Shown: positions 1 to 10,145 of the stretch, one piece after another | Position numbering within the stretch: the stretch's first letter is position 1 | How the letters are laid out: each line of letters starts with the position of its first letter | Source: Gorsachius magnificus | Taxonomy: Eukaryota; Chordata; Aves; Pelecaniformes; Ardeidae | DNA: 64,000 nucleotides | Assembly (NCBI GenBank): GCA_034008185.1 | Contig: CM067109.1 | Location: 62,001 to 126,000 of the forward strand | Direction of reading: 5' to 3' | The notes under the pieces: model-generated | Databases searched by the model: none | Seen by the model: the letters and a program-made list of their open reading frames with translations, nothing else | Told to the model about the DNA's origin: nothing | Position numbers and translations under genes: made by a program

Positions 1-582
1 CAACACAGAGATGCCAACCAGAGACCTGGACATAGCTTAGACGTGGTTTGGGGAGGCTGCAGAACTCTTTTCAGTAATTCTTTCCTAAGTTTAATGCATC
101 TTTCTTCAGGAAGGCTTCAGCTTAGTGCTGATATCTAAAAGCAAATATGGGGATGGTAGCCACATAGTTTTTCTAACGCCATTGCCCATCGCCCAAGTCG
201 CAGGGCAGTGACGGCCGAGGCAGGCAGTGCAGCAAGTCTCTGGGCGGTGCAGGGAACCCGTGGTGGATTTCCTGCCGTGTCGGCGTGGGAGTTACCACAC
301 AGCGCACAGATTTTAAAATGGCAAGTGACACCGAGGGCTTCAGTGCTGACACTACTGAAACCCTTCAAAGAAATACAGCTGACATTGTCTGGAAAACCTT
401 AGCACTTGCATGGGGGCTGGCTGAGCCCCGAATTCACATGTTGCATCTAAAAACATATGCCAGCTGTGCATATGTTTTGGTTCTCCCTAAAACAAACCAA
501 CCCAAAAAGGGACTGATTGGTAAATCCTGGGATAGCATAAATGCTCTCATCTACTCTTTTTATTTCCTGCTTTTTGTATCAG
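1..582 (+). other. CPLX4: CPLX4 last intron (3' part)
   Basis: Non-coding sequence upstream of the CPLX4 terminal exon. It ends in a pyrimidine-rich tract and an AG at 581-582, which fits a splice acceptor. The short open frames here show no family resemblance. The upstream CPLX4 exons, which carry the N-terminus and the SNARE-binding central helix, lie outside the window. Confidence 0.8.
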
Positions 583-810
583 AGTGAATTGGATGAGAAT
601 CAAATACAGATGGCTGGAGACGATGTGGATGTGCCAGAAGACTTGCAGAAGATGGTGGCAGAAGATCAGGTGGAGGAAGAGGACAAGGACTCTATCCTGG
701 GACAGCTGCAGAACCTCCAGAATATGGACATGGATGCCATCAAAGAAAAGGCACAAGCCACCTTCACTGAAATGAGACAGGCTGCTGAGCAGAAGTGTGC
801 TGTGATGTAG
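583..810 (+). CDS. CPLX4: Complexin-4, terminal coding exon
   Basis: This exon encodes the last 75 residues of complexin-4, a SNARE-complex-binding regulator of vesicle release at the ribbon synapses of retinal photoreceptors and bipolar cells. It opens [14 protein letters not shown] and continues through an acidic stretch ([11 protein letters not shown]) into the C-terminal helix ([20 protein letters not shown]). It ends in the CAAX box CAVM, the farnesylation signal typical of the complexin-3/4 subfamily and absent from complexin-1/2. The exon begins directly after the acceptor AG at 581-582 in phase 0, and the stop is TAG at 808-810. The closest relative, CPLX3, also has a CAAX box, but the [13 protein letters not shown] segment fits CPLX4 better from memory. 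The frame is intact. RAX follows in the same orientation 7.6 kb downstream. Confidence 0.93.
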   Translation, partial: SELDENQIQMAGDDVDVPEDLQKMVAEDQVEEEDKDSILGQLQNLQNMDMDAIKEKAQATFTEMRQAAEQKCAVM

Positions 811-1245
811 AAGAGCCAGCGCTGTCCTGGGGCTGTGAATTCCCCCTGTCCCACGGGCGGCAGAGTGAGTGCGGGCGGAGGAATGCACTTAGCTCTGTAG
901 CATTAAATGTAAATATAGAGAAAAAAGAGAGATAGAGAGAGACTTTAAAACCCTGGGGGGGGGGTCAACATTTACATACTCTGACTGCTTAGTGCAAAGT
1001 TAGTATGGATCCTCATTTTTTAGCATAACATTTTTCCCCATGGAAAAAAAATGGCTTCAAAAAAGCTAATACTGGGGAAAAAATGTGCCTTTTTCCATGT
1101 TTTCAAAGTGATCAAAATGCTATTAAATGTGTATTTTTAGCAAAACTGTGCTTCTGATCCATAACACATAGGTAACCACTCATTTAATACTGCTTTCAGA
1201 AATCAATATATATATTTCTAATAAAAACATGTCTGTTGCAAAAGT
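811..1245 (+). other. CPLX4: CPLX4 3'UTR with poly(A) signal
   Basis: AT-rich sequence follows the stop codon and ends at an AATAAA hexamer at 1220-1225. Cleavage is expected about 15-25 bases later. It includes a short GA-rich run (about 918-943) and a G10 run (about 955-964). The end coordinate is inferred from the poly(A) signal. Confidence 0.65.
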
Positions 1246-2340
1246 TGTGAAACAAACCCAGTATTCAGATGTTGACATTTTCTGCAAAAACCTTAAAAAA
1301 AAATGGTTTTGACCACCTCTGTACTAGATATAGCAAAAGGCAAAGAGAGAAGCATATAACTCTACAGCTTTGGACAAAAACGCCATCGTATATAGAACTG
1401 AGTGAGGACTCATAGGAAAATAAGGCTTGGTAGCTCTCAGCGACCCAAGGTCGGTGAGCAACACAGACTGCTCTGGGCTGCTTTATTTTCACGGCCCCTC
1501 AGGCTGCAGATGCCATTCCAACATCAGGTGACAGCAGTGGCCCCCTGCTTGGCTGCTACCTGTGCCAAATTCCAGGGCTTGGGTACCAGCAAATAACATG
1601 CATAGGCTTAAGTGAGTTCACCACGTCTATTCTAGGAGCCACACAAGGCTAAACCTTGTATCTGGCCCGCCTGAAGGATTATGCCGGGGTAGGGCACCTA
1701 AACCATGAGAAAAAGCGGGGCTTTCCCTAGCACTGGGTCTGACGGAGCCTGTGGGGCTCTATGCTTTTAGATTCAGGACCAAGCAAGACTTTCTTCGCTG
1801 CTGTTTGGAGGTTTTTTTCTGGGGAAACCCTAAGTAGGTGCTGGCCTGACTGGCTCCCACTCCCCAGTGAGCAGAGCCGGTGCTGGCTGAGGGCTGGAGG
1901 TGTGTGGCCCCCTACAGAGCCGCTGGCGGCCGAGGGGTGGCCACTCCGTGATGGCTTTCTGTGATTCTGCCCTAAGCAGCCTGGGCAGGCAATGGTGGGG
2001 CCAGCACAGGCCATCCCCACCGGCCCGGCGCAGCAGGGTCCCGTGGTGAAGGACCATCGGTCTGCCTCGGCGCTTGCATAGCCATAGCAGTCGCTGTGCA
2101 GGATAAGCCAGGCAAAAGCTGTACGGCCCTTGCACGCGGGTGATGTACGCAGTGCTGCTCCCGAGGGGCTCAGGTGTTCCAGAAAATGAAGGACTTTGCC
2201 AGTTCTCCTAGAGCTAGCCTGTGGATGGCATTTACAAATGAATGCATGTAGCATCCTCCTACAGGTTTGTAAGTCTCTCTTTCTCTGTCTCCACCCAAAC
2301 AAGTAAAAATATTCATTTTAAATGAATAAACGCACTAAGT

Positions 2341-2470
2341 ATGGTTTGTCTCTTTTCTTTCTTTCTCTTTCCCTCTCTCCCTTTCCTCCTTGCCTTGCCT
2401 TGCCTCTTCTCTCTCCCCTCCCCTCCCCTCCCCTCCCCTCCTCTCCCCTCCCCTCCCTCTTTCTTCCTCA
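2341..2470 (+). repeat. Polypyrimidine (CT/CCCCT) tract
   Basis: About 130 bases are nearly all C and T on the plus strand. TTTC/CTTT units come first, then CCTTG repeats, then repeated CCCCT units (about 2415-2455). Long homopurine-homopyrimidine tracts with mirror symmetry can form triplex (H-DNA) structures; that property is known for the class and not shown here. The open frames through it are repeat artefacts. Confidence 0.9.
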
Positions 2471-4410
2471 ATCCTGGCCTCAGGTATTTGTTTGTGAAGA
2501 GCAAAGAGACAACTACAATGCACTCCAGAGAATGGAATCCCCTCTGTAGGGAGCCCTCTTTGCCTGGGTTGGGTCAGAGCCTCCAGCCCCACAGAACGGT
2601 GGTGGCTCTGCCAAGCCCCACTGAGTCACAGGGCTTTGCTGAGAGAAGCCGGGTAACCCAAGGCACCAGCTTTCTGGCAGGTCCCACCATCAACAGCGAG
2701 GATCTGCTGGGGGTTGCAGCAAACAGCCAGGTGTCCCAGTATTAGGTACAGGAAAACCAGCTGCCTTTGCATCTGACGATGCAAGCCATGTCTTGTAAAC
2801 GCCTTTATTGCCTCCAGTGGTCACGGCCTGGGCACACTCTCGTGAGAGGACTTGTCCTGTCTGGTGGCCCCAGCTAATGCCCCTGGCTGCTGCAGACCCA
2901 GTGCCCCACAGTGCCGTGCTGCTGTGGAGGCGCCACGGCATGCGCTTAGCAAAACTGTGGTAGCCACCATGCCTGGGGAGCACGGAGCATCTCCCGCAGG
3001 TGCCTGGGACGGTCCCTCTCCCTGCGGAGGGGGACAGCAGTCACACACTACACAGTTGCGGTGCCAAGGGGCAGACAGACACACAAAATCTTAGGGAGGA
3101 CTTGAGCCTGTGCCATGCCTGCAGTACTTCACCAGTCACGTGGGAAAGGAGGAGAAATTCTCCTTTTTGGCAAAGCCACCTCTGCAGTGAGGCGGGGAGG
3201 AGGGCAAGGGAGGGAGGGTCACCCCTCTGCTGCTCCAGCAGGCTGCCCAGACCGCCTGGGAGGGTCACCCACCGCTCCCACTGCAGCGCTGGCACAGCCG
3301 CTGTGGCGTGGGGACAGGCCGGAGAACATTAGCTATGTATAAAGCGCCCGCTGTCGCTGATGGGCATAATGGTGCCCTCCTCCACGGCTGCAAAAGGACA
3401 GAGAGGGCGGTACGTACCTTCATGTCCTCATCATATGTGGATCATATTTTATTCATCTGGGCAAATACATTTGTTTGTATGTCTATTTGCTATGAGAATC
3501 CTTTACAGCATTTCAAGCTAATCACCTGTTTCCCCGAAGCACTGGTGAGCACACAGGCGAGCACTTTCTAGAAAGTCCTCCCACAAGCACGTTGACACGC
3601 TCTTGTTTGTGGCAGCGTTTCTGGGTGACAGGAGTGCAGCGCCAAAGCATACTGTTAGCAGAACCTTTGAGCCTCTTGAGCATACGACGTTGCTTTCACC
3701 TTCGTTTTGGGGGGGGCTGCCTGCTGCTGAGCCCACGGGGGGAGAACTGTGCATGGCCAGCGCGTCTCTAGCCAGAGTCACGGGACGGGAGTAGCCTCCA
3801 GCCTTCCGGGGAATCGCTAGCATCATGAAAAATACTGGCCGAGGTCTGTAGATCGCGTGTATCACTTTGGGGCACTGAGGTTTTGCTCTGGGCAAAACCC
3901 TGTTCTGTCCTGCCAGCAAGGGACGCAGGTTCATAGCGTCTGGTTTCCCTGCATGCGGCATTTGCTAACGGGAAAAGGAAGTTGAGATTCTTCCCTGCAA
4001 ATGCAGTAAGACATAAACCCGAACCGGTGCCTGTATTTTGCTTGCCAGGGAGTGAATTTCTCTCATACGACTGCGTGGGGCCCGTTCTGCTGCCTCCCCC
4101 ACCCAGCAGCTTCTTGGCTGGGCGCCTTCCCCTGCCGCTGCCCTCAGGCACAAGGGTAGGAGGTGGCAGGGCCACACGGGTACTGTCACCATCACTGGGC
4201 AGATGCTTAGCCCTGGGGACAGCTCATGGGGGAGCCTAGAGCAGGCAGGCAGGCAGCACAGTGACTCTGCTCCAACCCTTAAGAAGAAGGAAAGAAGGTC
4301 TTTCTCCAAGGTCTTGCACTAAATAACCTTTCTCCTAAGGCTGCTGGAGCCTTGAGAGGCAGCCACTGCATGCGTGTGTATACGTGCTAGTATGTGTGTA
4401 TGAGGATGCA

Positions 4411-4441
4411 CGTGTGTGTGTGTGTGCGTGTGTGTGTGTGC
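4411..4441 (+). repeat. (GT)n microsatellite
   Basis: Dinucleotide GT repeat interrupted by single C substitutions (GTGCGTGT). A looser alternating purine-pyrimidine stretch (about 4370-4410) precedes it. It is a typical length-variable microsatellite and potential Z-DNA sequence. Confidence 0.9.
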
Positions 4442-6047
4442 GTACAGCACGGAAGAGAAGCAGATTAAAGCCTTAGGTCACATGGGAGCTACTACTGGAC
4501 GGACCCTACCTGGGATTTGGGTTCTTATAGTTAATAGGATCGCTGGAGCTCAGGGCCGTCATCCCATCAAGATAAACGTCTCCAGTGCCCACTTTTAAGC
4601 AATCCGAATTCAATTAGGCTAATTGGAAAACAAGTAAAGAAGGATTGCATTAATATAGCCTCGCAGCATGAACCTCCGCTCCCTCCAGAGGGATGGCTGA
4701 GCGCTGGTGAGCCTAACTCGCACCAGACCCGTGCTGCTCACCACCCGAAAGGGCTGCCGGGCTGCCAGAGCAGCCAGGGCTGACTCCATGCCCGCCGCCA
4801 GGACGGGCACCGGGGGCGGCACGCTCCAGGGGGGGCTTGGGCCCTGCTGCACGGGTTCCGCTCAGCACTCCCTGGGATTCCTGCATGCTGCAGAGCGCCT
4901 TCTAAGTGGTGGAGAGAACACAGGCAACTGCTCTGGGGGCAGATAAAGAAAAAACCTCACCAGAAATAAAGCCAAGGTGACTGTCAAGGTACGGGTGATG
5001 CAGTGGACGGGAGGAGGCAGCAGCCTCCTCACACATGGTGCTTTCAGGAAGATTTTTGAACTGCACATTTAGGGACTTCTGGGGAGAAAAAAAGCAAAGC
5101 CAGTTCTTCCCGTTTAAAACAAGCTGTTGGATGATACAGAGCATGCAAACTGCAGCAGGGTACAGGTTCCCTCTGGGTGAACATATCCCCCTTTTCCTTG
5201 CCTCACCCTGTCCCGCCCCCCCCCTTGTCTGGCCTGGAAAGTCCTGTTTATCGTTCAGGGAGGTGCTCCCTGCTGCACCTCACTGCTCTGGACAGTGATG
5301 TCCCATCTGCAGAGTGACAAGGCAGTAACTATTCCAGCTTGACAGAAAGAAGAGGCAGGAGGAAAGGAAGGAAGAATCTGCGGCATTTTACAGTGTTGAT
5401 GTCACTGCATGAAGCCACATCCCACACGTGTCCCAACAGCCCCAACAGGACCAAAACTATTCACATTCAGTCACCACTACCCGTGCACAAGAAGGAGGTA
5501 TAGCAGGCAGCTGTGCCTTGGGAGTTGTCCATCCTGAGAACTTTTGCTAGCTGCAAACCATAATCTCAGCAGTAATCGTTGTAAGAATACACTGCAAAAA
5601 GCCAAAAAAGGTGATGGCACAGAGGCCATCTAAAAAATCCCACCTATTGCATCCCCTAATGAATATTCTCATATTTATGATCCTGACTGCCCCTGTAAAC
5701 TTCCAAAAGTAGATGGTCTTTGTGAAGCTATGTACCACAGCATCAATTTCTGAGGCTTCATGCTAGTGTGACATGTGCCCTGGGGACTCTGTGACAGCAG
5801 GGGACTTAACTAACAGCCGGTACCTTAGACTCAAAGGGAAATGGTCAGACAGGTACCTTTCTTTGCCATCCTGAACTCCCAGTGTTAAGTCTCCGGTATC
5901 AGAGGAACCGCTGGACTCCCTTCCTCCCCAGAGATGCGCGATGCCTCCTGTGCACGCCAGGGCACTGCAGCCCGTGCCTTTAGCATGGCAAGAGAGAAAA
6001 GAGAGAGCTGGAGCTGGAAGAGTCGGAGCTGGTCTCTGCTCTGATAC

Positions 6048-6074
6048 GGGGGGAAGGGGGGTGGGTGGGAGGGG
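6048..6074 (+). other. G-quadruplex-type motif
   Basis: G6-AA-G6-T-G3-T-G3-A-G4 on the plus strand meets the usual four-run pattern with loops of 1-2 bases. Confidence 0.7.
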
Positions 6075-6599
6075 TGGTGTCAGATTTTTACGGACTGTGA
6101 CCAAGGGCGTTCCTTCCTCTTTTGACAGCTCCACTCCCCTGCAAGACGGATGCTACAGTGACAAACGCAGTTCCATACAGCAAATACAACCGTACTAACC
6201 CACTGCTGAGGCAGGAGGATCCTTCTCTACCTGGGAGGAAGGTCTCTCGTGTACTGTGTGGGATGTGTACCCTGGTTACCCTGCTTTGGGGGTGGAAGCT
6301 TTTTTTCTGTACGTTTGCATTGTGATTAACAGAAAAAACATTGAGTCTTGTTCCTGTATTTGACCATTTTGACAGGTGCCCTAAAAGCAGGATCTGTGCC
6401 AGGACCCAGAGCCCTTACTGCCAGACCAGAGCCTGGCTGAAGGGGGTCTGCGCCTTCATCTCACCTTGCTATCTTTTTCTTGCTACAAGAAGCAAAAAGC
6501 CATTCCCAAGTTTGCCCTGGGCTTCTGGAGGGACAGGCACGTTTTGTGCTGGTTGTTAGTGCCATAAAACCTGGGCTTCAAATTAGAAGAAATTAGGGA

Positions 6600-6720
6600 C
6601 ATTGCACAGTTCATTCATCTTCACTAATAGAGTTCTTGGGAAATACACATGTAGATTAAAGGAACACAATGGCCCCTGGCTGATTGCTTTGAGTACCCTC
6701 CAATGCCCCCACAATGGCAT
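6600..6720 (+). promoter_or_regulatory. Candidate RAX upstream Otx/Sox element
   Basis: The segment has an Otx-type site AGATTA (6653-6658; TAATCT on the other strand) 7 bases from a Sox-type site ACAATGG (6666-6672), with a second ACAATGG at 6711-6717. It lies about 1.8 kb upstream of the RAX start codon. From memory, vertebrate Rax has a short conserved element about 2 kb upstream that is bound by Otx2 and Sox2 and drives eye-field expression. Site pair, spacing and distance fit that element, but I cannot align it here. Confidence 0.5.
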
Positions 6721-7009
6721 TGACTTGCTTTTCAGATGGTGCACAAAAGCCACACTAACCTTTTCTTGTCTCTTCTGTTGGCCTCTTCCCTCTTTGCCAG
6801 CCCATGGCTGAGTTCTTTCGGCCCTGACCCCCGCCCCCAGCAGCAGGCAGTGAAGGCAAACCTCACCTGGAGCTGAGCACGTCTAAAAGGAATTAACCTG
6901 GGGACATCAGACCTTAAACCTTAAAAAGGTGTGGGCATGGGCAGAGGCAAGCACTGCCAATCTCTGTTTCAAAGTGATTCTTCTGGAAAAATCTACACAA
7001 AATGCATCC

Positions 7010-7030
7010 GGGGGGGTGGGGTGGGGTGGG
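7010..7030 (+). other. G-quadruplex-type motif upstream of RAX
   Basis: G7-T-G4-T-G4-T-G3 has single-base loops, the most stable arrangement for a parallel G-quadruplex. It lies about 1.4 kb upstream of the RAX ATG. Confidence 0.75.
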
Positions 7031-8455
7031 TGGAGAGAAAAAAATTAAGATTTGTTGAGAGAGGTCATACCTTTTATTCAGCTAGCTAATATATCTGGAA
7101 GCAGCAGCAGCAGTGGTGTTTTTCATTCACATATGCTCTCCTCAGGCTTGAAATGGAAGCATCTTCAAAGCTAAGTGCAGGCTGAAAACCACTCTGGATG
7201 TCACTGTGTTTGTCACTTAAACTAGCTGGGACAAAAGACGGCTGGTGCCTCAGAGGAACTGGCAAGTGCTAGCATAAAAAGTGATAAAAGTGGCAGAAAG
7301 ACAAAAGCAGGAAAAATATTGCTGCAGGACAGAGTACACTGGAGACACGATGCCGTTGGCTGGTTAGCGCTTTGCCGAGTCCATGTCCTCCACCAAGCCA
7401 AGTACAAAGTAAGGTGTGGGATCTTGGTGCGCTTCCTTAACTGCAAAAGCATTTTGTAGCTCTCCCATGAAGCCATGCCCTGCCCTCTAGCCTGCCAGCC
7501 ACACTCACGCCATGGAAGGCAGCGTCACAGAATCGGCTCTTCTCACAGGGTCTGTCCTACACCAACATCTTGGAAAATTTCCTCAGAAATATTGCCTAGG
7601 GCTTTCCCCAGACTTGTGAAGGCTGAAAGGCTGAGCCCAGCTCCTTCAGATGTCTCCAGAGTCCATGCTTCCCAAAAGCCCGCACGCACTTTCACTTGGT
7701 CTGCAAACCCGGCTCTGGCGGCAGCCCGACGCAGGGCACCTATCCCGACAGGGGACCAGAGCATCAGCTTGTACCCCGATGCTTTTTACCCCGAGCATCT
7801 GACGCAGAGCAGTGCCACGGCGTCCTCCCGCATGTCATCTTTCCAGAGGCCACCTACGCAACCCACGCACTTCAGAAACGCCGGGGACGGACGGGGGCTG
7901 GAGCTGCCACGCCAGAGAGATGCGGGGCGGCTGGGGGATCCCGCGGCACAGCGCCGGGCCCCGTCCCGGGCCCCCGCTGTCCCCTCGCCCAGGCCCCCGC
8001 GGGGCTCCCGCCCCGCCCCGGCCCCCCCGGGGCCCGGGCCCGGGCCGGGCCGCCGTCCCCCCGCGGCCCGGCCCGGGCAGCGCGGCCCCGACCGCGGGGC
8101 TCAGCGGAGCGCCCGGCCTGGGCCAGCCCCCGGCATCAGCCCCGCCTCGAGGGCCCCGGATGGCATCGCCCGGCGCCGTCTGGGGCCGGGGCCGGGCCCG
8201 GGGCCGGCGGGGCGGGGCGGGGCGGGCGGGGGGGGCAGCGGGCGCTGCCAGCGGGGCCCGGGGGATGCCCTGCCTCCCCTGCCATGCCGGCGCGGCGCGG
8301 GGGCCTCGCCTTCCCTCTCGCCCACCGCCCCCCGGCACTCCTCCCCCGCCCCAAGGAGGCCAGCCCGCCCGGCGGCGCCGAGCCAGAGCTGCCCGCGCCG
8401 CCCCGGGGCCGGGCGGGACCGCAGCGCCGCGCCGGGGCCCCGGGCCGGCCGCCCC

Positions 8456-8717
8456 ATGCACCCGCCCGGCGCCCTGCTCGCCATGGCCGAGGGCGCCTTC
8501 TCGCTGTCCGCTCAGGCGGCGCGGAGCCCCGGGGGGCCCGGGCACCCGTCCATCCTGGGGTTCCCCAAGGAGGACGGCCTGCTGGGCCCCTTCCCGCCCG
8601 ACGGCAGCGCCGGCAGCGCCAAGGAGGCGGAGAGGCGGGGGCCCCGGCACTGCCTCCCCAAGGTGCCCGGGGAGCCGCCGCCGGCCGAGCCCCAGGGCCG
8701 CGCCGAGCGCTTCCAAG
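8456..8717 (+). CDS. RAX: Retina and anterior neural fold homeobox RAX, exon 1
   Basis: Exon 1 encodes 87 residues of RAX, a paired-like homeodomain transcription factor that specifies the eye field, retinal progenitors and hypothalamus. The start is ATG at 8456 (MHPPGALLAMAEGAFSLS), matching the family pattern MHLPG...MADG.SL from memory. Residues 30-45 (HPSILGFPKEDGLLGP) correspond to the Rx octapeptide/eh1-like region. The usual HSIEAILGF core is shortened here to HPSILGF. The exon ends in phase 1 at the donor CAAG|GTGAGG. The same frame stays open for almost 1 kb upstream, but only from this ATG does it resemble RAX. Gene context (CPLX4 on one side, GRP on the other) supports RAX rather than RAX2. 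Confidence 0.9.
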
Positions 8718-8834
8718 GTGAGGGCGGCGGGCGAGAGGCGCCGGGGGGCGGGCGGGGGGCTCTGCTCCGCGCCCTCGGGCGGGCCCCGCGGGGGGATCGC
8801 CCTCCCGCTGACGCGCCCGTCTTCCCCCCCCCAG
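8718..8834 (+). other. RAX: RAX intron 1 (short, frame-preserving)
   Basis: Only 117 bases lie between a good donor (GTGAGG) and an acceptor preceded by a C-rich tract (CCCCCCCCCCAG). The length is a multiple of three and there is no in-frame stop, so a transcript that kept it would insert 39 Gly/Arg/Pro-rich residues without a frameshift. Splicing is still favoured because the joined exons give the family sequence (ERFQ-EPYCPG). Confidence 0.8.
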
Positions 8835-8995
8835 AGCCGTACTGCCCCGGCAGCGCCAGCCCCGAGCTGCCCGCCGGCAGCAGCGGCGAGGGGAAGCCGT
8901 CGGAGGAGGAGCAGCCCAAGAAGAAGCACCGGCGGAACCGCACCACCTTCACCACCTACCAGCTCCACGAGGGCCTTCGAGAAGTCCCCTACCCC
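8835..8995 (+). CDS. RAX: RAX exon 2, homeodomain start, disrupted
   Basis: The exon begins in phase after the intron 1 acceptor (EPYCPGSASPELPAG). It then encodes the acidic and basic lead-in SEEEQPKKKHRR and the first 15 homeodomain residues (NRTTFTTYQLHE) to 8971. The expected helix 1-2 sequence does not follow in frame. An 8-base loss relative to the expected codons for LER puts the next motif (RAFEKS, 8973-8987) in another frame, a further single base appears missing near 8988, and homology stops near 8995. The codons for about 20 residues covering helix 2 and the start of helix 3 (expected pattern PDVYSREELAGK...VRVQ) and the exon 2 donor are absent from the following 700 bases. This is more likely a sequencing or assembly error in extreme GC than a real mutation, because exon 3 is perfectly preserved. 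Confidence 0.85.
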
Positions 8996-9692
8996 GGCAG
9001 CCCCCGGCCCGCCGCCGGGATCCCCCCCCCACGGCTCGGCCCGGCCCGGCTCGGGGCAGCCCCGCGTTCCCGGCGCCGGGAGCCCCCGGCCCGGCGTGGA
9101 CCCGCCTCCCGGCGGCCGCAGCAGCGCCGCCCCGGCGCGCCGGCCCGTGAACCCCGCCCGGCACCGGCACCGCTGGCCCCGGCCGGTGCGTGGCTGAGCG
9201 GCCCCGCGGGGCACCGCTGGAGCGCCGGGCGCGGCCGCAGCTGCCCCCGGCCGCACGCCCCGGCCCGGCCGGCAGGAGAGCGCGGAGCCCGGGGCCGTTT
9301 CCCGTGCGGCAGCCGCGGGGTCGGTCCGCCGCCCGGCCCCTCCGCCCGGCCCGGCCGCTGGCCACGTCGTCAGCGCCGCCGCCTTGGGCTGGCGCGGCCC
9401 GGGGCGGCCGGAGCGGCTGTGCACCGGCGGCGGGCGGGCGGGCGGGCAGGGGCCGGCTCCGCCGCGGGGCTCCTGCTGCGCTGCGGCCCCGTGGAGCGGC
9501 TCCCGCCGAGCGGGGGGGCTGCGGGCGGCTGAACCCGCTCCGGCCCCGGCACGGCACGGCGCGCCGCCCGCTGCTCCGTCGTTTTGCACTGGCTGCATTT
9601 CGGCAGCGCCCCTGCACCCGGGGCAGAGCCTTTGCCCTCCGCGGGGGCGGCAGTGCTGCCCTGTGGCCCGGCTAACGCGGCTGTGCTTGCAG
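8996..9692 (+). other. RAX: RAX intron 2 region (5' end undefined)
   Basis: Extremely GC-rich sequence lies between the broken exon 2 and a clear acceptor (CTGTGCTTGCAG) at 9681-9692. No matching donor can be placed because the end of exon 2 is missing. Candidate GT dinucleotides (for example near 9148 and 9183) do not continue the homeodomain frame. Confidence 0.6.
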
Positions 9693-10145
9693 GTGTGGTT
9701 TCAGAACAGACGGGCCAAGTGGCGGCGGCAGGAGAAGCTGGAGGTGACCTCTATGAAGCTGCAGGACTCACCCATCCTCTCCTTCAACCGCTCACCACAG
9801 GCAACACCCATGGGTCCTCTCAGCAGCAACCTGCCCCTGGAGACGTGGCTCAGCCCGCCGGTGCCCAGCAGCACGGCCCTGCAGACCCTGCCCGGCTTTG
9901 TGGCCTCTCCGCAGAGCCTGCCCGGCAGCTACACGCCACCGCCCTTCCTGAACTCTCCGGCCGTGACCCATGCGCTGCAGCCCCTGGGGGCCATGGGGCC
10001 ACCGCCACCTTACCAGTGCGGGGCCACCTTTGTGGACAAGTTCCCCTTGGATGAGGCAGACCCCCGCAACACCAGCATCGCCGCCTTGCGGATGAAGGCC
10101 AAGGAGCACATCCAGTCCATCGGCAAACCGTGGCAGACAATCTGA
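9693..10145 (+). CDS. RAX: RAX exon 3: homeodomain helix 3, OAR domain
   Basis: This terminal exon of 150 codons plus stop is intact. It starts VWFQNRRAKWRRQEKLEV, the recognition helix of a Q50-type paired-like homeodomain, with WFQNRRAKWR complete. Next come a conserved MKLQDSPILSFNRSP segment and a Pro/Ser-rich transactivation region. It ends with the DEADPRN motif and the OAR domain (SIAALRMKAKEHIQSIGKPW) at the C-terminus. Acceptor AG is at 9691-9692 and stop TGA at 10143-10145. The OAR ending GKPWQTI and the LDEADPRNTS lead-in identify RAX rather than other OAR homeobox proteins. With exons 1 and 2 the normal protein would be roughly 290-300 residues. Confidence 0.96.
   Translation: MWFQNRRAKWRRQEKLEVTSMKLQDSPILSFNRSPQATPMGPLSSNLPLETWLSPPVPSSTALQTLPGFVASPQSLPGSYTPPPFLNSPAVTHALQPLGAMGPPPPYQCGATFVDKFPLDEADPRNTSIAALRMKAKEHIQSIGKPWQTI

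Larger units (their letters stand above)
1246..8455. other. CPLX4-RAX intergenic region
   Basis: No coding region is recognisable. It holds a long CT-rich tract (2341-2470), a GT repeat (4411-4441), two G-quadruplex-type motifs (6048-6074, 7010-7030), a short CAG run (about 7082-7094) and a candidate RAX upstream enhancer (about 6600-6720). From about 7.9 kb the sequence becomes extremely GC-rich as the RAX CpG island begins. Confidence 0.7.
7900..9700. promoter_or_regulatory. RAX: RAX CpG island and promoter region
   Basis: A stretch of about 1.8 kb has very high GC content and dense CpG. It spans the presumed promoter, 5'UTR, exon 1, exon 2 and most of intron 2 of RAX. No TATA box is evident upstream of the ATG, as expected for a CpG-island developmental gene. 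Long open frames on both strands (for example 7475-9532 and 7835-9598) result from the scarcity of stop codons in GC-rich DNA and are not genes, except where they overlap RAX exons. Confidence 0.8.

Noticed and set aside
7475..9532. 685-residue open frame across RAX, and a 587-residue one on the opposite strand (7835-9598)
   Set aside because: These are stop-poor GC-rich frames. Only the parts that coincide with RAX exons 1 and 2 resemble a protein; the rest is Arg/Pro/Gly/Ala low complexity running through promoter and intron.
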